The translations under genes and the position numbers were made by a program. A stretch of 64,000 bases of DNA, from NCBI RefSeq assembly GCF_001544455.2, contig NZ_FCOC02000022.1, forward strand, positions 34,272-98,271, read 5' to 3'. Positions within the stretch are counted from its first letter, which is position 1; each line of letters begins with the position of its first letter. Below, piece by piece: positions 56,343-64,000 of the stretch. This stretch comes from Caballeronia sordidicola (GTDB lineage: Bacteria; Pseudomonadota; Gammaproteobacteria; Burkholderiales; Burkholderiaceae). The notes beneath the pieces were generated by a model, which had not been told where the DNA came from, did no database searches, and saw only the letters and a program-made list of their open reading frames with translations.

Positions 56343-56930
56343 ATGCGCATTGCGGAAGTCGTTCGCAACACCAGCGAAACGCAGATCCGTGTGAAGCTCG
56401 ACTTGGATGGCACCGGCCGCCAAACGCTCGCCACCGGCGTGCCGTTTCTCGACCACATGCTTGACCAGATCGCGCGTCACGGCTTGATCGACCTCGACGT
56501 CGAAGCGCATGGCGACCTTCATATCGACGACCATCACACGGTCGAAGACACGGGCATCACGTTGGGCCAGGCGGTGGCGAAGGCCATTGGCGACCGCAAG
56601 GGCATCCGCCGATACGGCCATTCGTACGTGCCGCTCGACGAAGCGTTGTCGCGCGTGGTCATCGACTTTTCGGGCCGTCCGGGCCTGGAATTCCACGTGC
56701 CGTTCACGCGTGCGCGCATTGGTACGTTCGACGTCGATCTCACCATCGAATTTTTTCGCGGCTTCGTGAATCACGCGGGCGTGACGCTTCACATCGATAA
56801 TTTGCGCGGCATCAATGCGCATCATCAGGTGGAAACCGTGTTCAAGGCGTTCGGGCGTGCGCTGCGCATGGCCGTGGAACTGGACGAACGCGCGGCGGGA
56901 CAGATTCCATCGACCAAGGGCAGTCTATAA
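56343..56930 (+). CDS. hisB: Imidazoleglycerol-phosphate dehydratase
   Basis: Dehydrates imidazole glycerol phosphate. 195 residues, dehydratase domain only; the N-terminal histidinol-phosphatase domain fused to it in E. coli is absent, so the phosphatase must be a separate gene elsewhere. The two metal-binding repeats read DLHIDDHHTVEDTGITLGQA and FRGFVNHAGVTLHIDNLRG. FLDHMLDQIARHG is also typical. Confidence 0.96.
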   Translation: MRIAEVVRNTSETQIRVKLDLDGTGRQTLATGVPFLDHMLDQIARHGLIDLDVEAHGDLHIDDHHTVEDTGITLGQAVAKAIGDRKGIRRYGHSYVPLDEALSRVVIDFSGRPGLEFHVPFTRARIGTFDVDLTIEFFRGFVNHAGVTLHIDNLRGINAHHQVETVFKAFGRALRMAVELDERAAGQIPSTKGSL

Positions 56931-56979
56931 AGCCGGATAAACGCCACGGCTCGCTTCCGCGGAAGCCCGGCGGCCCTCG

Positions 56980-57600
56980 ATGAACCTACTCAAATCGTTT
57001 ATATCGCTGCTCGCGCTGATCAATCCGGTCGGCGCGATTCCGTTTTTTCTGAGCCTGACGACCGAAATGTCGCGTTCGGAAAAAGCGGGCACGATCCGGG
57101 TCGCGTCCATTTCGGTGTTTTGCGTGATCGCCGTGACGGCGTTGCTCGGCCAGCAGATTATTGCGTTCTTCGGCATTTCGGTCGGTTCGCTTGAAGTGGG
57201 CGGCGGAATCATCATGTTGCTGATGGCCATCAACATGCTGAACGCGCAGACGGGCAACGCGCGCTCGACGCCGGAAGAACGGCACGAAGCGGAGATCAAG
57301 AACAGCATTGCGGTCGTGCCGCTCGCCATTCCGCTTTTGACCGGACCGGGTTCCATCAGTACGGTAATCATCTATTCTGCAAGCGTGGCGCACTGGTACG
57401 ACCGCATTGGTCTCGTCATGATCGGCGGCGTGCTGGCCGTGCTGTGTTATGGCGCGATGAGCCTGGCCGAACCCATCGCCACCTGGGTTGGCCGTACGGG
57501 TATCAATATTGGTACGCGGCTGATGGGGTTGATGTTGTCGGCACTGGCGGTTGAATTTATCGTCAATGGATTGAAGGCGTTGATTCCCTCCCTGAAATAG
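56980..57600 (+). CDS. MarC/YhgN family membrane protein
   Basis: 206 residues, about six membrane segments. Family start MNLLKSFISLLALINPVGAI, then LLGQQIIAFFGIS and NSIAVVPLAIPLLTGPGSIS. Its function is unknown: the marC link to multidrug resistance was later withdrawn. Inserted between hisB and hisH, with a 10-base spacer to hisH. In Burkholderiaceae it stays in this place, so co-transcription with his genes is probable. Confidence 0.88.
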   Translation: MNLLKSFISLLALINPVGAIPFFLSLTTEMSRSEKAGTIRVASISVFCVIAVTALLGQQIIAFFGISVGSLEVGGGIIMLLMAINMLNAQTGNARSTPEERHEAEIKNSIAVVPLAIPLLTGPGSISTVIIYSASVAHWYDRIGLVMIGGVLAVLCYGAMSLAEPIATWVGRTGINIGTRLMGLMLSALAVEFIVNGLKALIPSLK

Positions 57601-57610
57601 CGTTGTTTTA

Positions 57611-58270
57611 ATGACTTCGATGAAAACTTCGATAGCAATCGTGGACTACGGCATGGGCAACCTGCGCTCCGTGTATCAGGCGCTGCGGCACGCCGCGCCG
57701 GAAGCGGACGTGGCGATCGTCGAGCAGCCCGAAGCCATTCGCGCCGCTGACCGGATCGTATTGCCGGGGCAGGGCGCAATGCGCGACTGCATGGCGCATT
57801 TCAGCGCATCGGGCCTGCAGGACGCCGTAATGGAAGCCGCGCGCAACAAGCCCATGCTGGGCGTGTGCGTGGGCGAGCAGATGCTGTTCGACTGGAGCGA
57901 GGAAGGCGGCGCGGGCGGCACGAATGGTCTTGGCCTCGTGCCGGGCAAAGTCGTGCGGTTCGCCCTCGAAGGGAAGTTGCAGGACGACGGTTCGCGTTTC
58001 AAAGTACCGCAAATGGGCTGGAACCGCGTGCGCCAGACGCAGCCGCATCCGATCTGGGAAGGCGTGCCCGACGAATCGTTCTTCTATTTCGTGCACAGTT
58101 ATTACGGTGTCCCGGACAATCCGGCGCACACATCGGGCGAAACCCTGTACGGCGCGCCGTTCACATCGGCGATTGCTCGCGATAATCTGTTCGCTACGCA
58201 ATTCCATCCGGAGAAGAGCGCCGACGCCGGTTTGCGGCTGTATCGGAACTTCGTTCACTGGAATCCGTGA
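57611..58270 (+). CDS. hisH: Imidazole glycerol phosphate synthase glutaminase subunit
   Basis: Glutaminase half of the HisH-HisF synthase, which makes IGP and AICAR. 219 residues from the first ATG; the start at 57620 (MKTSIAIVDYGMGN) is the other choice, and neither has a good ribosome binding site. The nucleophile is Cys86 in LGVCVGEQMLF and the His-Glu pair is in FATQFHPEKSAD. Works with HisF encoded two genes later. Confidence 0.95.
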   Translation: MTSMKTSIAIVDYGMGNLRSVYQALRHAAPEADVAIVEQPEAIRAADRIVLPGQGAMRDCMAHFSASGLQDAVMEAARNKPMLGVCVGEQMLFDWSEEGGAGGTNGLGLVPGKVVRFALEGKLQDDGSRFKVPQMGWNRVRQTQPHPIWEGVPDESFFYFVHSYYGVPDNPAHTSGETLYGAPFTSAIARDNLFATQFHPEKSADAGLRLYRNFVHWNP

Positions 58271-58416
58271 GCGTGTTTTTTGACGTTTTGCCTTATGCCG
58301 TTTGCAGCCGTGGCGCTCGCATTACTTGTACTACACTAGCGAAACGATAAGCGAAAAGAGGCGCTTGGCGCCGCTCGCAATCGTTCGATCAACCCTTTCC
58401 TTTAACGCTATTTCTT

Positions 58417-59169
58417 ATGTTGCTCATTCCGGCCATCGATCTAAAAGACGGTCAGTGCGTACGCCTCAAACAAGGCGATATGGACCAGGCGACCATTTTT
58501 TCCGAAGATCCGGCGGCAATGGCCCGGCTCTGGCTCGAGCGGGGCGCGCGGCGGCTGCATCTCGTCGACCTGAACGGCGCATTTGCCGGCAAACCAAAAA
58601 ACGAGGACGCCATCCGGGCGATCATCAAGGAAGTCGGCAGCGACATTCCGGTGCAGCTTGGCGGCGGTATCCGCGATCTGAATACCATCGAGCGCTATCT
58701 GGACGACGGTCTGGAGTACGTGATCATTGGCACGGCGGCGGTGAAAAATCCGGGCTTTCTCCAGGATGCGTGCACCGCTTTTGCGGGTCATATCATCGTG
58801 GGACTGGACGCCAAGGACGGCAAGGTGGCAACGGACGGCTGGAGCAAGCTGACCGGCCATGAAGTCATCGACCTTGGGCGCAAGTTCGAAGACTACGGCT
58901 GCGAATCGATTATCTACACGGACATTGGCCGCGACGGCATGTTGCAGGGCATCAACATTGAAGCAACGGTACGCCTCGCGCAAGCCGTCAAGATTCCTGT
59001 GATTGCGAGCGGCGGGTTGTCAAACATTGCTGACATCGACTCCCTGTGCGAAGTCGAAGACGAAGGCATTGAGGGCGTGATTTGTGGGCGCGCGATTTAT
59101 TCCGGCGATCTGGATTTTGCCGCTGCACAAGCCCGTGCCGACAAGCTGCGGGAAGCGGACGACGCTTGA
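58417..59169 (+). CDS. hisA: Phosphoribosylformimino-5-aminoimidazole carboxamide ribotide isomerase
   Basis: Amadori isomerase of histidine synthesis, a TIM barrel. 250 residues. Catalytic Asp in LIPAIDLKDGQCVRLKQGD, second catalytic Asp in YTDIGRDGMLQGIN, phosphate-binding PVIASGGLSNIADI near the end. 146 bases separate it from hisH; I saw no terminator or clear promoter there. Confidence 0.96.
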   Translation: MLLIPAIDLKDGQCVRLKQGDMDQATIFSEDPAAMARLWLERGARRLHLVDLNGAFAGKPKNEDAIRAIIKEVGSDIPVQLGGGIRDLNTIERYLDDGLEYVIIGTAAVKNPGFLQDACTAFAGHIIVGLDAKDGKVATDGWSKLTGHEVIDLGRKFEDYGCESIIYTDIGRDGMLQGINIEATVRLAQAVKIPVIASGGLSNIADIDSLCEVEDEGIEGVICGRAIYSGDLDFAAAQARADKLREADDA

Positions 59170-59331
59170 AATAGCGTGCCTAACGGCGCTGGTTCAGGGT
59201 TTCCGTATATCTTGGGCGGCCGCTGAATGCGCAATTGCGCCGACACAGCATCTTTCTCTCGCTGGCGGTTTCTCGTTTGAAGCCGCTGCGCTTTCGTCAT
59301 TTACCCGCAGCAAAACGGCATTCGCAAGACT

Positions 59332-60105
59332 ATGGCTCTCGCTAAACGCATCATCCCTTGTCTCGACGTCACTGCCGGCCGCGTGGTCAAGGGCGTCAAT
59401 TTCCTCGAATTGCGCGACGCGGGCGACCCCGTTGAAATCGCCCGCCGATACGACGATCAAGGCGCCGACGAACTCACATTCCTTGACATCACCGCGACCT
59501 CCGATCAGCGCGACCTGATCCTGCCGATCATCGAACAGGTGGCGTCGCAGGTCTTTATTCCGCTGACCGTGGGCGGTGGCGTGCGTGCGGTGGAAGATGT
59601 CCGGCGCTTGCTGAACGCGGGCGCCGACAAGATCAGCATGAACTCGTCGGCGGTATCGAACCCGCAACTCGTGCGCGACGCGTCGGACAAACACGGGTCG
59701 CAATGCATTGTGGTCGCCATCGATGCAAAACGCGTCAGCGCCGACAGCGAGACGCCTCGGTGGGAAGTGTTCACGCACGGCGGCCGCAAGAATACCGGGC
59801 TCGACGTCATTGAATGGGCGCGCAAGATGGCCGAACTCGGCGCGGGAGAAATCCTGCTGACCAGCATGGATCGGGACGGGACCAAGAGCGGGTTCGATCT
59901 TGCGCTGACACGCGCGGTATCGGACGCGATTTCGATTCCTGTCATTGCTTCGGGCGGCGTAGGGTCGCTTGCACACCTCGCCGACGGCATCACACAAGGT
60001 CATGCGGATGCGGTGCTTGCCGCCAGCATCTTCCACTATGGCGAACACACGGTTGGCGAAGCAAAACGCTTCATGGCGGACCAGGGTATATCGGTGAGGA
60101 TTTAA
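59332..60105 (+). CDS. hisF: Imidazole glycerol phosphate synthase cyclase subunit
   Basis: Cyclase half of the synthase; receives ammonia from HisH through the barrel. 257 residues. Catalytic Asp11 in IPCLDVTAGRVVKGVNF and the second Asp in LTSMDRDGTKSGFD are present, with PVIASGGVGSLAHLADG. The start is preceded by 162 bases after hisA with no strong signal. hisI follows after 3 bases. Confidence 0.96.
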   Translation: MALAKRIIPCLDVTAGRVVKGVNFLELRDAGDPVEIARRYDDQGADELTFLDITATSDQRDLILPIIEQVASQVFIPLTVGGGVRAVEDVRRLLNAGADKISMNSSAVSNPQLVRDASDKHGSQCIVVAIDAKRVSADSETPRWEVFTHGGRKNTGLDVIEWARKMAELGAGEILLTSMDRDGTKSGFDLALTRAVSDAISIPVIASGGVGSLAHLADGITQGHADAVLAASIFHYGEHTVGEAKRFMADQGISVRI

Positions 60106-60108
60106 GCG

Positions 60109-60522
60109 GTGACTGTACAAACTGAAGCGGCGGGCTGGCTGGACAAGGTCAAGTGGGACGACAACGGCCTTGTGCCGGTAATCGCGCAGGAATCTGCCAC
60201 CGGCGACGTGCTGATGTTCGCGTGGATGAACCGCGAAGCGTTGGCGAAGACCATCGAATTGAAACGCGCTGTGTACTACTCACGCTCACGCAAGCGCCTC
60301 TGGTTCAAGGGCGAAGAGTCGGGACACGTCCAGCACGTGCACGAAGTCCGGCTCGATTGCGACGAAGACGTCGTCTTGCTGAAGGTCGAGCAAGTGTCGG
60401 GCATTGCCTGCCATACCGGCCGTCACTCGTGCTTTTTCCAGAAATTCGAGGGATCGGTGGAAACGGGCGATTGGGTCGCCGTAGAACCCGTCCTGATGGA
60501 CCCCGAACATATCTACAAGTAA
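60109..60522 (+). CDS. hisI: Phosphoribosyl-AMP cyclohydrolase
   Basis: Opens the adenine ring of phosphoribosyl-AMP. 137 residues from a GTG. Zinc and magnesium ligands are in VRLDCDEDVVLLKVEQ and GIACHTGRHSCFF (Cys pair). Unfused: in enterics it is one protein with HisE, here two genes overlapping by one base. Confidence 0.95.
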   Translation: MTVQTEAAGWLDKVKWDDNGLVPVIAQESATGDVLMFAWMNREALAKTIELKRAVYYSRSRKRLWFKGEESGHVQHVHEVRLDCDEDVVLLKVEQVSGIACHTGRHSCFFQKFEGSVETGDWVAVEPVLMDPEHIYK

Positions 60523-60902
60523 TGACCGAGCCTACGATTTCCACGCAAGACACGCTGCTGCGCCTCGCGGCAATTATCGACAGCCGCAAGGGCGGGGACC
60601 CGGAACAATCCTATGTTTCCCGACTCTTTCATAAAGGTGACGACGCCGTTCTGAAAAAAATCGGCGAAGAAGCCACCGAAGTCGTGTTGGCCGCCAAGGA
60701 TGCGCGCCACGGTGGCGCGCCCAAGGCGCTTGTCGGCGAAGTGGCCGACTTGTGGTTCCATTGTCTTGTGATGCTGTCTCATTTCGATCTCGGTCCGGCG
60801 GAAGTCATCGCGGAACTCGAACGGCGCGAAGGTACGTCGGGGATCGAAGAGAAAGCGTTGCGCAAGTCCCGCGATCGCGAGCAGGACGAAAACGGCCGCT
60901 GA
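60522..60902 (+). CDS. hisE: Phosphoribosyl-ATP pyrophosphatase
   Basis: Hydrolyses phosphoribosyl-ATP to phosphoribosyl-AMP. 126 residues from the ATG that shares one base with the hisI stop. MazG-like helical fold with the metal-binding LKKIGEEATEVVLAAKD and EVADLWFHCLVMLSHF. The open frame runs back into hisI in another frame; that part is a shadow. Confidence 0.94.
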   Translation: MTEPTISTQDTLLRLAAIIDSRKGGDPEQSYVSRLFHKGDDAVLKKIGEEATEVVLAAKDARHGGAPKALVGEVADLWFHCLVMLSHFDLGPAEVIAELERREGTSGIEEKALRKSRDREQDENGR

Positions 60903-60944
60903 AAGCGGGCGCCGCTTTGCATCGACGGGCATCAGGAGGATGAA

Positions 60945-61337
60945 ATGAATCAGCCGTACGAACCTTACCCACCGCCCGTCTACGAGAACCCGGCCGATTC
61001 CGAGCGGCTGCGCAGCCTGCGCACGTTGACGCACGTGCTGTACGCGCTCTACGCGGCCTATTGGCTGACGGGCGGATTGACGGTGCTGATCGCGATCATC
61101 ATCAATTATCTGAAACGTGACGACGTCGCCGGCACGCCGTACGAGGCGCATTTCCAATGGCAGATCCGTACTTTTTGGTGGGCGCTGCTCGGCCATGTGA
61201 TTGGCGTTGCGCTGATCTGGGTGCTGATAGGGTTTCCTATCCTGGCCGTGGTCGGAATCTGGACGTTATATCGGGTTATAAAAGGCTGGCTGTTTTTGTA
61301 CGAAAACAAGTCATTGCAACCACGCGCCTGGGTCTGA
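60945..61337 (+). CDS. DUF4870-type membrane protein
   Basis: 130 residues with AGGAGG just before the ATG. A Pro/Tyr-rich cytosolic N-terminus (QPYEPYPPPVYENP) is followed by about three membrane helices (TLTHVLYALYAAYWLTGGL, RTFWWALLGHVIGVALIWVL, LAVVGIWTLYRVIKGW). The length and pattern match DUF4870 proteins, whose function is unknown. Its place between hisE and the HIT gene suggests that it is carried on the his transcript. Confidence 0.8.
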   Translation: MNQPYEPYPPPVYENPADSERLRSLRTLTHVLYALYAAYWLTGGLTVLIAIIINYLKRDDVAGTPYEAHFQWQIRTFWWALLGHVIGVALIWVLIGFPILAVVGIWTLYRVIKGWLFLYENKSLQPRAWV

Positions 61338-61385
61338 AACCCAACCCTCAACGCGCATCGATAACCGGGATCACCCGCAAAACAC

Positions 61386-61748
61386 ATGAGCCAAGAGAAC
61401 TGTATTTTCTGCAAGATCGCTGCGGGAGAAATTCCGAGCAAGAAAGTCCACGAAGACGATGAATTCGTTGCTTTTCACGATATCAATCCGGCTGCTCCCG
61501 TTCATGTGCTCGTGATTCCGCGTACACATATTGAGACGCTCTCGAGTTGTACCGAAGCCGACGCGCCGCTGCTTGGTAGAATGCTGAGCCTGACGGCGCG
61601 GCTCGCCAAGGAATTGGGCGTTGCATACACCGGTGGCGATACGGGATTCCGCACGGTCATCAATACGGGGCCGGGCGGCGGGCAAGAGGTTTATCACATT
61701 CATGCCCATATCCTCGCCGGGGAACGGCCATGGCGCAGGATGGGTTAG
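61386..61748 (+). CDS. hinT: Histidine triad (HIT) nucleotide-binding protein
   Basis: HinT-type phosphoramidase, which acts on nucleoside phosphoramidates and acyl-AMP adducts. 120 residues. HIT motif VYHIHAHILAGERP with the three active-site His, and an N-terminal CIFCKIAAGEIPSKKV that holds the usual Cys pair. Full length. It lies between the his operon and tatABC, a frequent order in Burkholderiaceae. Confidence 0.93.
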   Translation: MSQENCIFCKIAAGEIPSKKVHEDDEFVAFHDINPAAPVHVLVIPRTHIETLSSCTEADAPLLGRMLSLTARLAKELGVAYTGGDTGFRTVINTGPGGGQEVYHIHAHILAGERPWRRMG

Positions 61749-61949
61749 CTTGGCGGCGTGGAAATGGACCACTTTCGGGCAATAAAGCGCCGATTGCGAT
61801 GTAATGAAATCGAAAGCGTCTTTTCATCGCAATATTGCGCGCGCAAAATGTCGGTTTAATCAGCGGAGCGTCAGCGCTCCGGCTCGGACCGCAGGGTCCA
61901 CATTCTTCGCCGCGGGCACATGCGGCGAGGTCAAGGAGAGTTTTCAGTC

Positions 61950-62177
61950 ATGGGTTCGTTAAGCATTTGGCATTGGTTGATCGTGTTGTTGATCGTCGCA
62001 CTGGTTTTCGGCACCAAGAAGCTGCGTAATATTGGCGGCGATCTGGGCGGCGCGGTGAAGGGTTTCAAGGAAGGCATGAAGGAAGGCGAAACGCCGGCCG
62101 AACAACGCGAACTGCCGCGCAACGGCGCGGTCGACGTGGAAGCGAAGGACAAGACGCGTTCGAGCGACTACCGGTAA
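61950..62177 (+). CDS. tatA: Sec-independent protein translocase TatA
   Basis: Pore-forming subunit of the twin-arginine translocase. 75 residues from the ATG at 61950 with AAGGAG upstream (61933-61938). Membrane helix IWHWLIVLLIVALVFGT, then the hinge FGTKKLRNIGGDLGGAVKGF and amphipathic helix KEGMKEG. MsrP in this window is a predicted Tat substrate. The leader has a short hairpin (CGGAGCG 61864-61870 with CGCTCCG 61875-61881). Confidence 0.95.
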   Translation: MGSLSIWHWLIVLLIVALVFGTKKLRNIGGDLGGAVKGFKEGMKEGETPAEQRELPRNGAVDVEAKDKTRSSDYR

Positions 62178-62242
62178 GCGAGCGGGTCCGGTAGGCGTAG
62201 CGCCGGCCATATTCATTCGTCACCTTCAGGATCTTCGATTCC

Positions 62243-62776
62243 ATGCTTGACCTCGGTCTGACCAAAATGGCGCTGATCGGCGTCGTCGCGCTTGTGGTGC
62301 TCGGGCCGGAACGCTTGCCCGGCGTGGCACGGACGGCCGGCGCACTGTTCGGGCGCGCGCAGCGGTATATCAACGACGTCAAGGCCGAAGTCTCGCGTGA
62401 GATGGAACTCGACGAATTGAAGAAGATGCGCACGGAGTTCGAGACGGCGGCATCGAACGTCGAGAACACCATTCACGACAATTTGCGCCAGCACGAAGCC
62501 GAACTCAACGATGCCTGGAAGCGCGGCACGTCGGTGTCCGACAGCGTCGCGGGCGGCGGCGACCCGAACCTGACGCATGTTTCCGGCGATACCTGGCGCT
62601 CTTCCTCGGACAGCAGTGCCTCGTCAGGCAAACGCAAGAACTGGCGCGTCAAGCAGAGTGCCATTCCGAACTGGTATAAGCGTACGTCGGTGCGCAAGAC
62701 GCGCGTCCAGTCAGGCGCGGCGCGCGTGGCGCGGCACACGCCCGAAACGCTGCGCCGTCCGACGCGGTTTTTCTGA
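62243..62776 (+). CDS. tatB: Sec-independent protein translocase TatB
   Basis: Receptor subunit that with TatC recognises twin-arginine signals. 177 residues. N-terminal helix LDLGLTKMALIGVVALVVL, hinge VLGPERLPGVARTAG, and a long charged helix, then a Ser/Arg-rich C-terminal tail (SSSDSSASSGKRKN) with low conservation. The glutamate after the helix (ELGLTK-like DLGLTKMA) is modified compared with E. coli. Confidence 0.93.
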   Translation: MLDLGLTKMALIGVVALVVLGPERLPGVARTAGALFGRAQRYINDVKAEVSREMELDELKKMRTEFETAASNVENTIHDNLRQHEAELNDAWKRGTSVSDSVAGGGDPNLTHVSGDTWRSSSDSSASSGKRKNWRVKQSAIPNWYKRTSVRKTRVQSGAARVARHTPETLRRPTRFF

Positions 62777-62845
62777 CGATGTTGCCGCTTCCAAATCGCG
62801 AACACCAATTTCCCTTCCATCGATGAATCCCAGCAGAGGGCCGGC

Positions 62846-63646
62846 GTGAGCGACCCGCAACAGATTAAAGACGAGCCTGTCGAAGAGACGTTTATCTCGC
62901 ACCTGGTCGAACTGCGTGACCGCATCATCCGCGCAGGCGCTTCGGTCATTGTCGTGTTTATCGGGCTGGTTTATTGGGCGCCCGACATTTTCAGGCTGCT
63001 TGCCCGGCCGCTCATGCAGAACTTGCCGAAGGACGGCAAGATGATCGTCACGGACGTCACCGGCTCTTTCTTCGTGCCGATGAAAGTGACCATGATGGTC
63101 GCGCTCGTGATCGCGCTGCCCATTGTGCTGTATCAGATCTGGGCGTTCATTGCGCCCGGGCTTTATCAGCACGAGAAGAAGCTGGTCGTGCCGCTGGTCG
63201 GCAGCAGCTACTTCCTGTTCTTGTGCGGTATGGCGTTCGCGTATTTCGTCGTATTCCCGACCATTTTTCGCGTGATGGCGCATTACAACGCGCCGCTCGG
63301 CGCGGAAATGACGACGGATATCGATAATTACCTGAGCTTCGTGCTCACCATGTTTCTTGCATTCGGCGTGACCTTCGAGGTGCCGATCATCGTGGTGATC
63401 CTGGCGCGCATGGGGTTCGTGACGATTGCGAAGCTCAAGCAGATCCGGCCGTATGTGATTGTCGGCGCGTTTGTGATTTCGGCTGTCGTAACGCCGCCAG
63501 ATGTGTTTTCGCAGTTGATTCTGGCCGTGCCGCTGATCATTCTTTACGAGGTCGGGATCATCGCGGCGCGCATTATAGTGGGCAAGGACAAGATCAAAGT
63601 GCAGGAAGCGGAAGCGACCGAAGACGCGAAAAGGGATGTGGAGTAA
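62846..63646 (+). CDS. tatC: Sec-independent protein translocase TatC
   Basis: Core of the Tat receptor: six membrane segments, binds the twin-arginine signal peptide. 266 residues from the GTG at 62846. The conserved first part ETFISHLVELRDRIIRAG contains the signal-binding Glu/Arg. FAYFVVFPTIFRVM and TPPDVFSQLILAVPL are also family blocks. The C-terminus is longer than in E. coli and acidic. It ends the tat cluster. Confidence 0.95.
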   Translation: MSDPQQIKDEPVEETFISHLVELRDRIIRAGASVIVVFIGLVYWAPDIFRLLARPLMQNLPKDGKMIVTDVTGSFFVPMKVTMMVALVIALPIVLYQIWAFIAPGLYQHEKKLVVPLVGSSYFLFLCGMAFAYFVVFPTIFRVMAHYNAPLGAEMTTDIDNYLSFVLTMFLAFGVTFEVPIIVVILARMGFVTIAKLKQIRPYVIVGAFVISAVVTPPDVFSQLILAVPLIILYEVGIIAARIIVGKDKIKVQEAEATEDAKRDVE

Positions 63647-63672
63647 GACTTTCGCTGCCCGGTATTGCCCGC

Positions 63673-63710
63673 AAAAAGGCCGTTCCAACTTACGTTGGAA
63701 CGGCCTTTTT
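63673..63710. terminator. Bidirectional terminator between tatC and htrA-like gene
   Basis: A perfect 17-bp stem (63673-63689 with 63694-63710), 4-nt loop TTAC, A5/T5 at the ends. It lies between convergent genes. Confidence 0.94.
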
Positions 63711-63727
63711 ATTGAAAAAGCTGACGC

Positions 63728-64000
63728 CTATTCGTCGCCCTGATCCCCACCCTGGTCGCCGCCTTCGTCATCAGGTGATTGCGGCGACTTCGGCTGCATT
63801 GGCCGCTTGCCAATCACTACGTTCACGTCCAGTTCTTTGCTTTTTCGCATCAAGTGAACCTTCACCGATGTCCCCGGCTTGATCTGCGCGACCACATTCA
63901 GCAAACGCGTGGTGTCCGTAATGGCGTCGTCGTTGATGTTCATCAGGATGTCGCCAGGCTTGATGCCGGCTTTATCGGCGGGGCCGCCTTGCAGCACGCC
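63728..64000 (-). CDS. Serine protease HtrA/DegP-type, C-terminal part (5' end outside window)
   Basis: The frame is open to the right edge, so only the last 91 or so residues are seen. They form the end of a PDZ domain: GGPADKAGIKPGDILMNIND (carboxylate-binding loop and typical G-D-I), then INPGTSVKVHLMRKSKE-like KPGTSVKVHLMRKSKELDV. The tail is acidic, with Gly/Asp repeats (EGGDQGGDQGDE). The Ser protease domain is beyond the window. Symbol (degP, degQ or mucD) not decided. Confidence 0.85.
   Translation of the reverse strand, partial: GVLQGGPADKAGIKPGDILMNINDDAITDTTRLLNVVAQIKPGTSVKVHLMRKSKELDVNVVIGKRPMQPKSPQSPDDEGGDQGGDQGDE

Noticed and set aside
59229..59240. GCGCAATTGCGC perfect 12-bp palindrome between hisA and hisF
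   Set aside because: Such palindromes are expected about once in 4 kb by chance, and no promoter context was seen.

Overview
The window is a 64 kb stretch of core chromosome from a beta-proteobacterium of the Burkholderiaceae, most likely Burkholderia sensu lato (Paraburkholderia or Caballeronia type). The basis is protein similarity I recognise by eye (RpoA, MlaA, a PilO/PilP-like protein, unfused HisI and HisE, short-form HisG), high GC, and gene order. No database search was possible. There are no rRNA or tRNA genes, no CRISPR array, no complete insertion sequence and no prophage. The window opens inside rpoA and closes inside an htrA/degP-type protease gene.

Region by region: 1-1376 is the end of the alpha operon (rpoA, rplQ). 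1488-5713 holds cutA-dsbD (+) convergent with hemB (-), then engB (-), with a possible plus-strand small RNA between hemB and engB. 6035-12217 is a periplasmic redox block: a di-heme cytochrome c4, the System II cytochrome c maturation proteins ResB and CcsA, and the methionine sulfoxide repair pair MsrP/MsrQ. lptM-lysA (-) and cyaY (+) are divergent. 14378-24367 carries mrcA (PBP1A) divergent from a pilM/N/O-P/Q-like cluster, then aroK-aroB-dgt; this matches the mrcA-hofMNOPQ-aroK-aroB order of enterics. 24445-29398 is a complete ugpBAECQ glycerophosphodiester uptake operon. 29482-31885 holds a DUF883 protein, an OmpW porin and a Y1-transposase-like protein with a degenerate active site. 32177-38429 is gltBD, followed by an alpha carbonic anhydrase and an SbmA/Rv1819c-like ABC transporter.

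41515-45114 is a thiamine operon (thiO-thiS-thiG-thiE) under a TPP riboswitch and a downstream intrinsic terminator. 45231-49551 is the mla operon (mlaF-E-D-A-C-B), here including mlaA, which keeps phospholipid out of the outer leaflet of the outer membrane. A two-gene ABC exporter, a BolA-like protein and murA follow. 53138-60902 is the histidine operon (hisG-D-C-B, a marC-type gene, hisH-A-F-I-E), running into a DUF4870 gene, a HIT hydrolase and tatABC.

Most genes are ordinary housekeeping genes. The non-routine signals are regulatory or come from diverged proteins: a candidate small RNA with a C/U-rich loop (about 4885-5006), a CTTAA-N6-CTTAA box like those of PmrA/QseB regulators upstream of the SbmA-like transporter, a conserved-looking but catalytically degenerate RAYT protein before gltB, a PilO-PilP fusion, a ThiE with a long N-terminal extension, and several strong hairpins inside operons. 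I found no clear undescribed multi-gene system.
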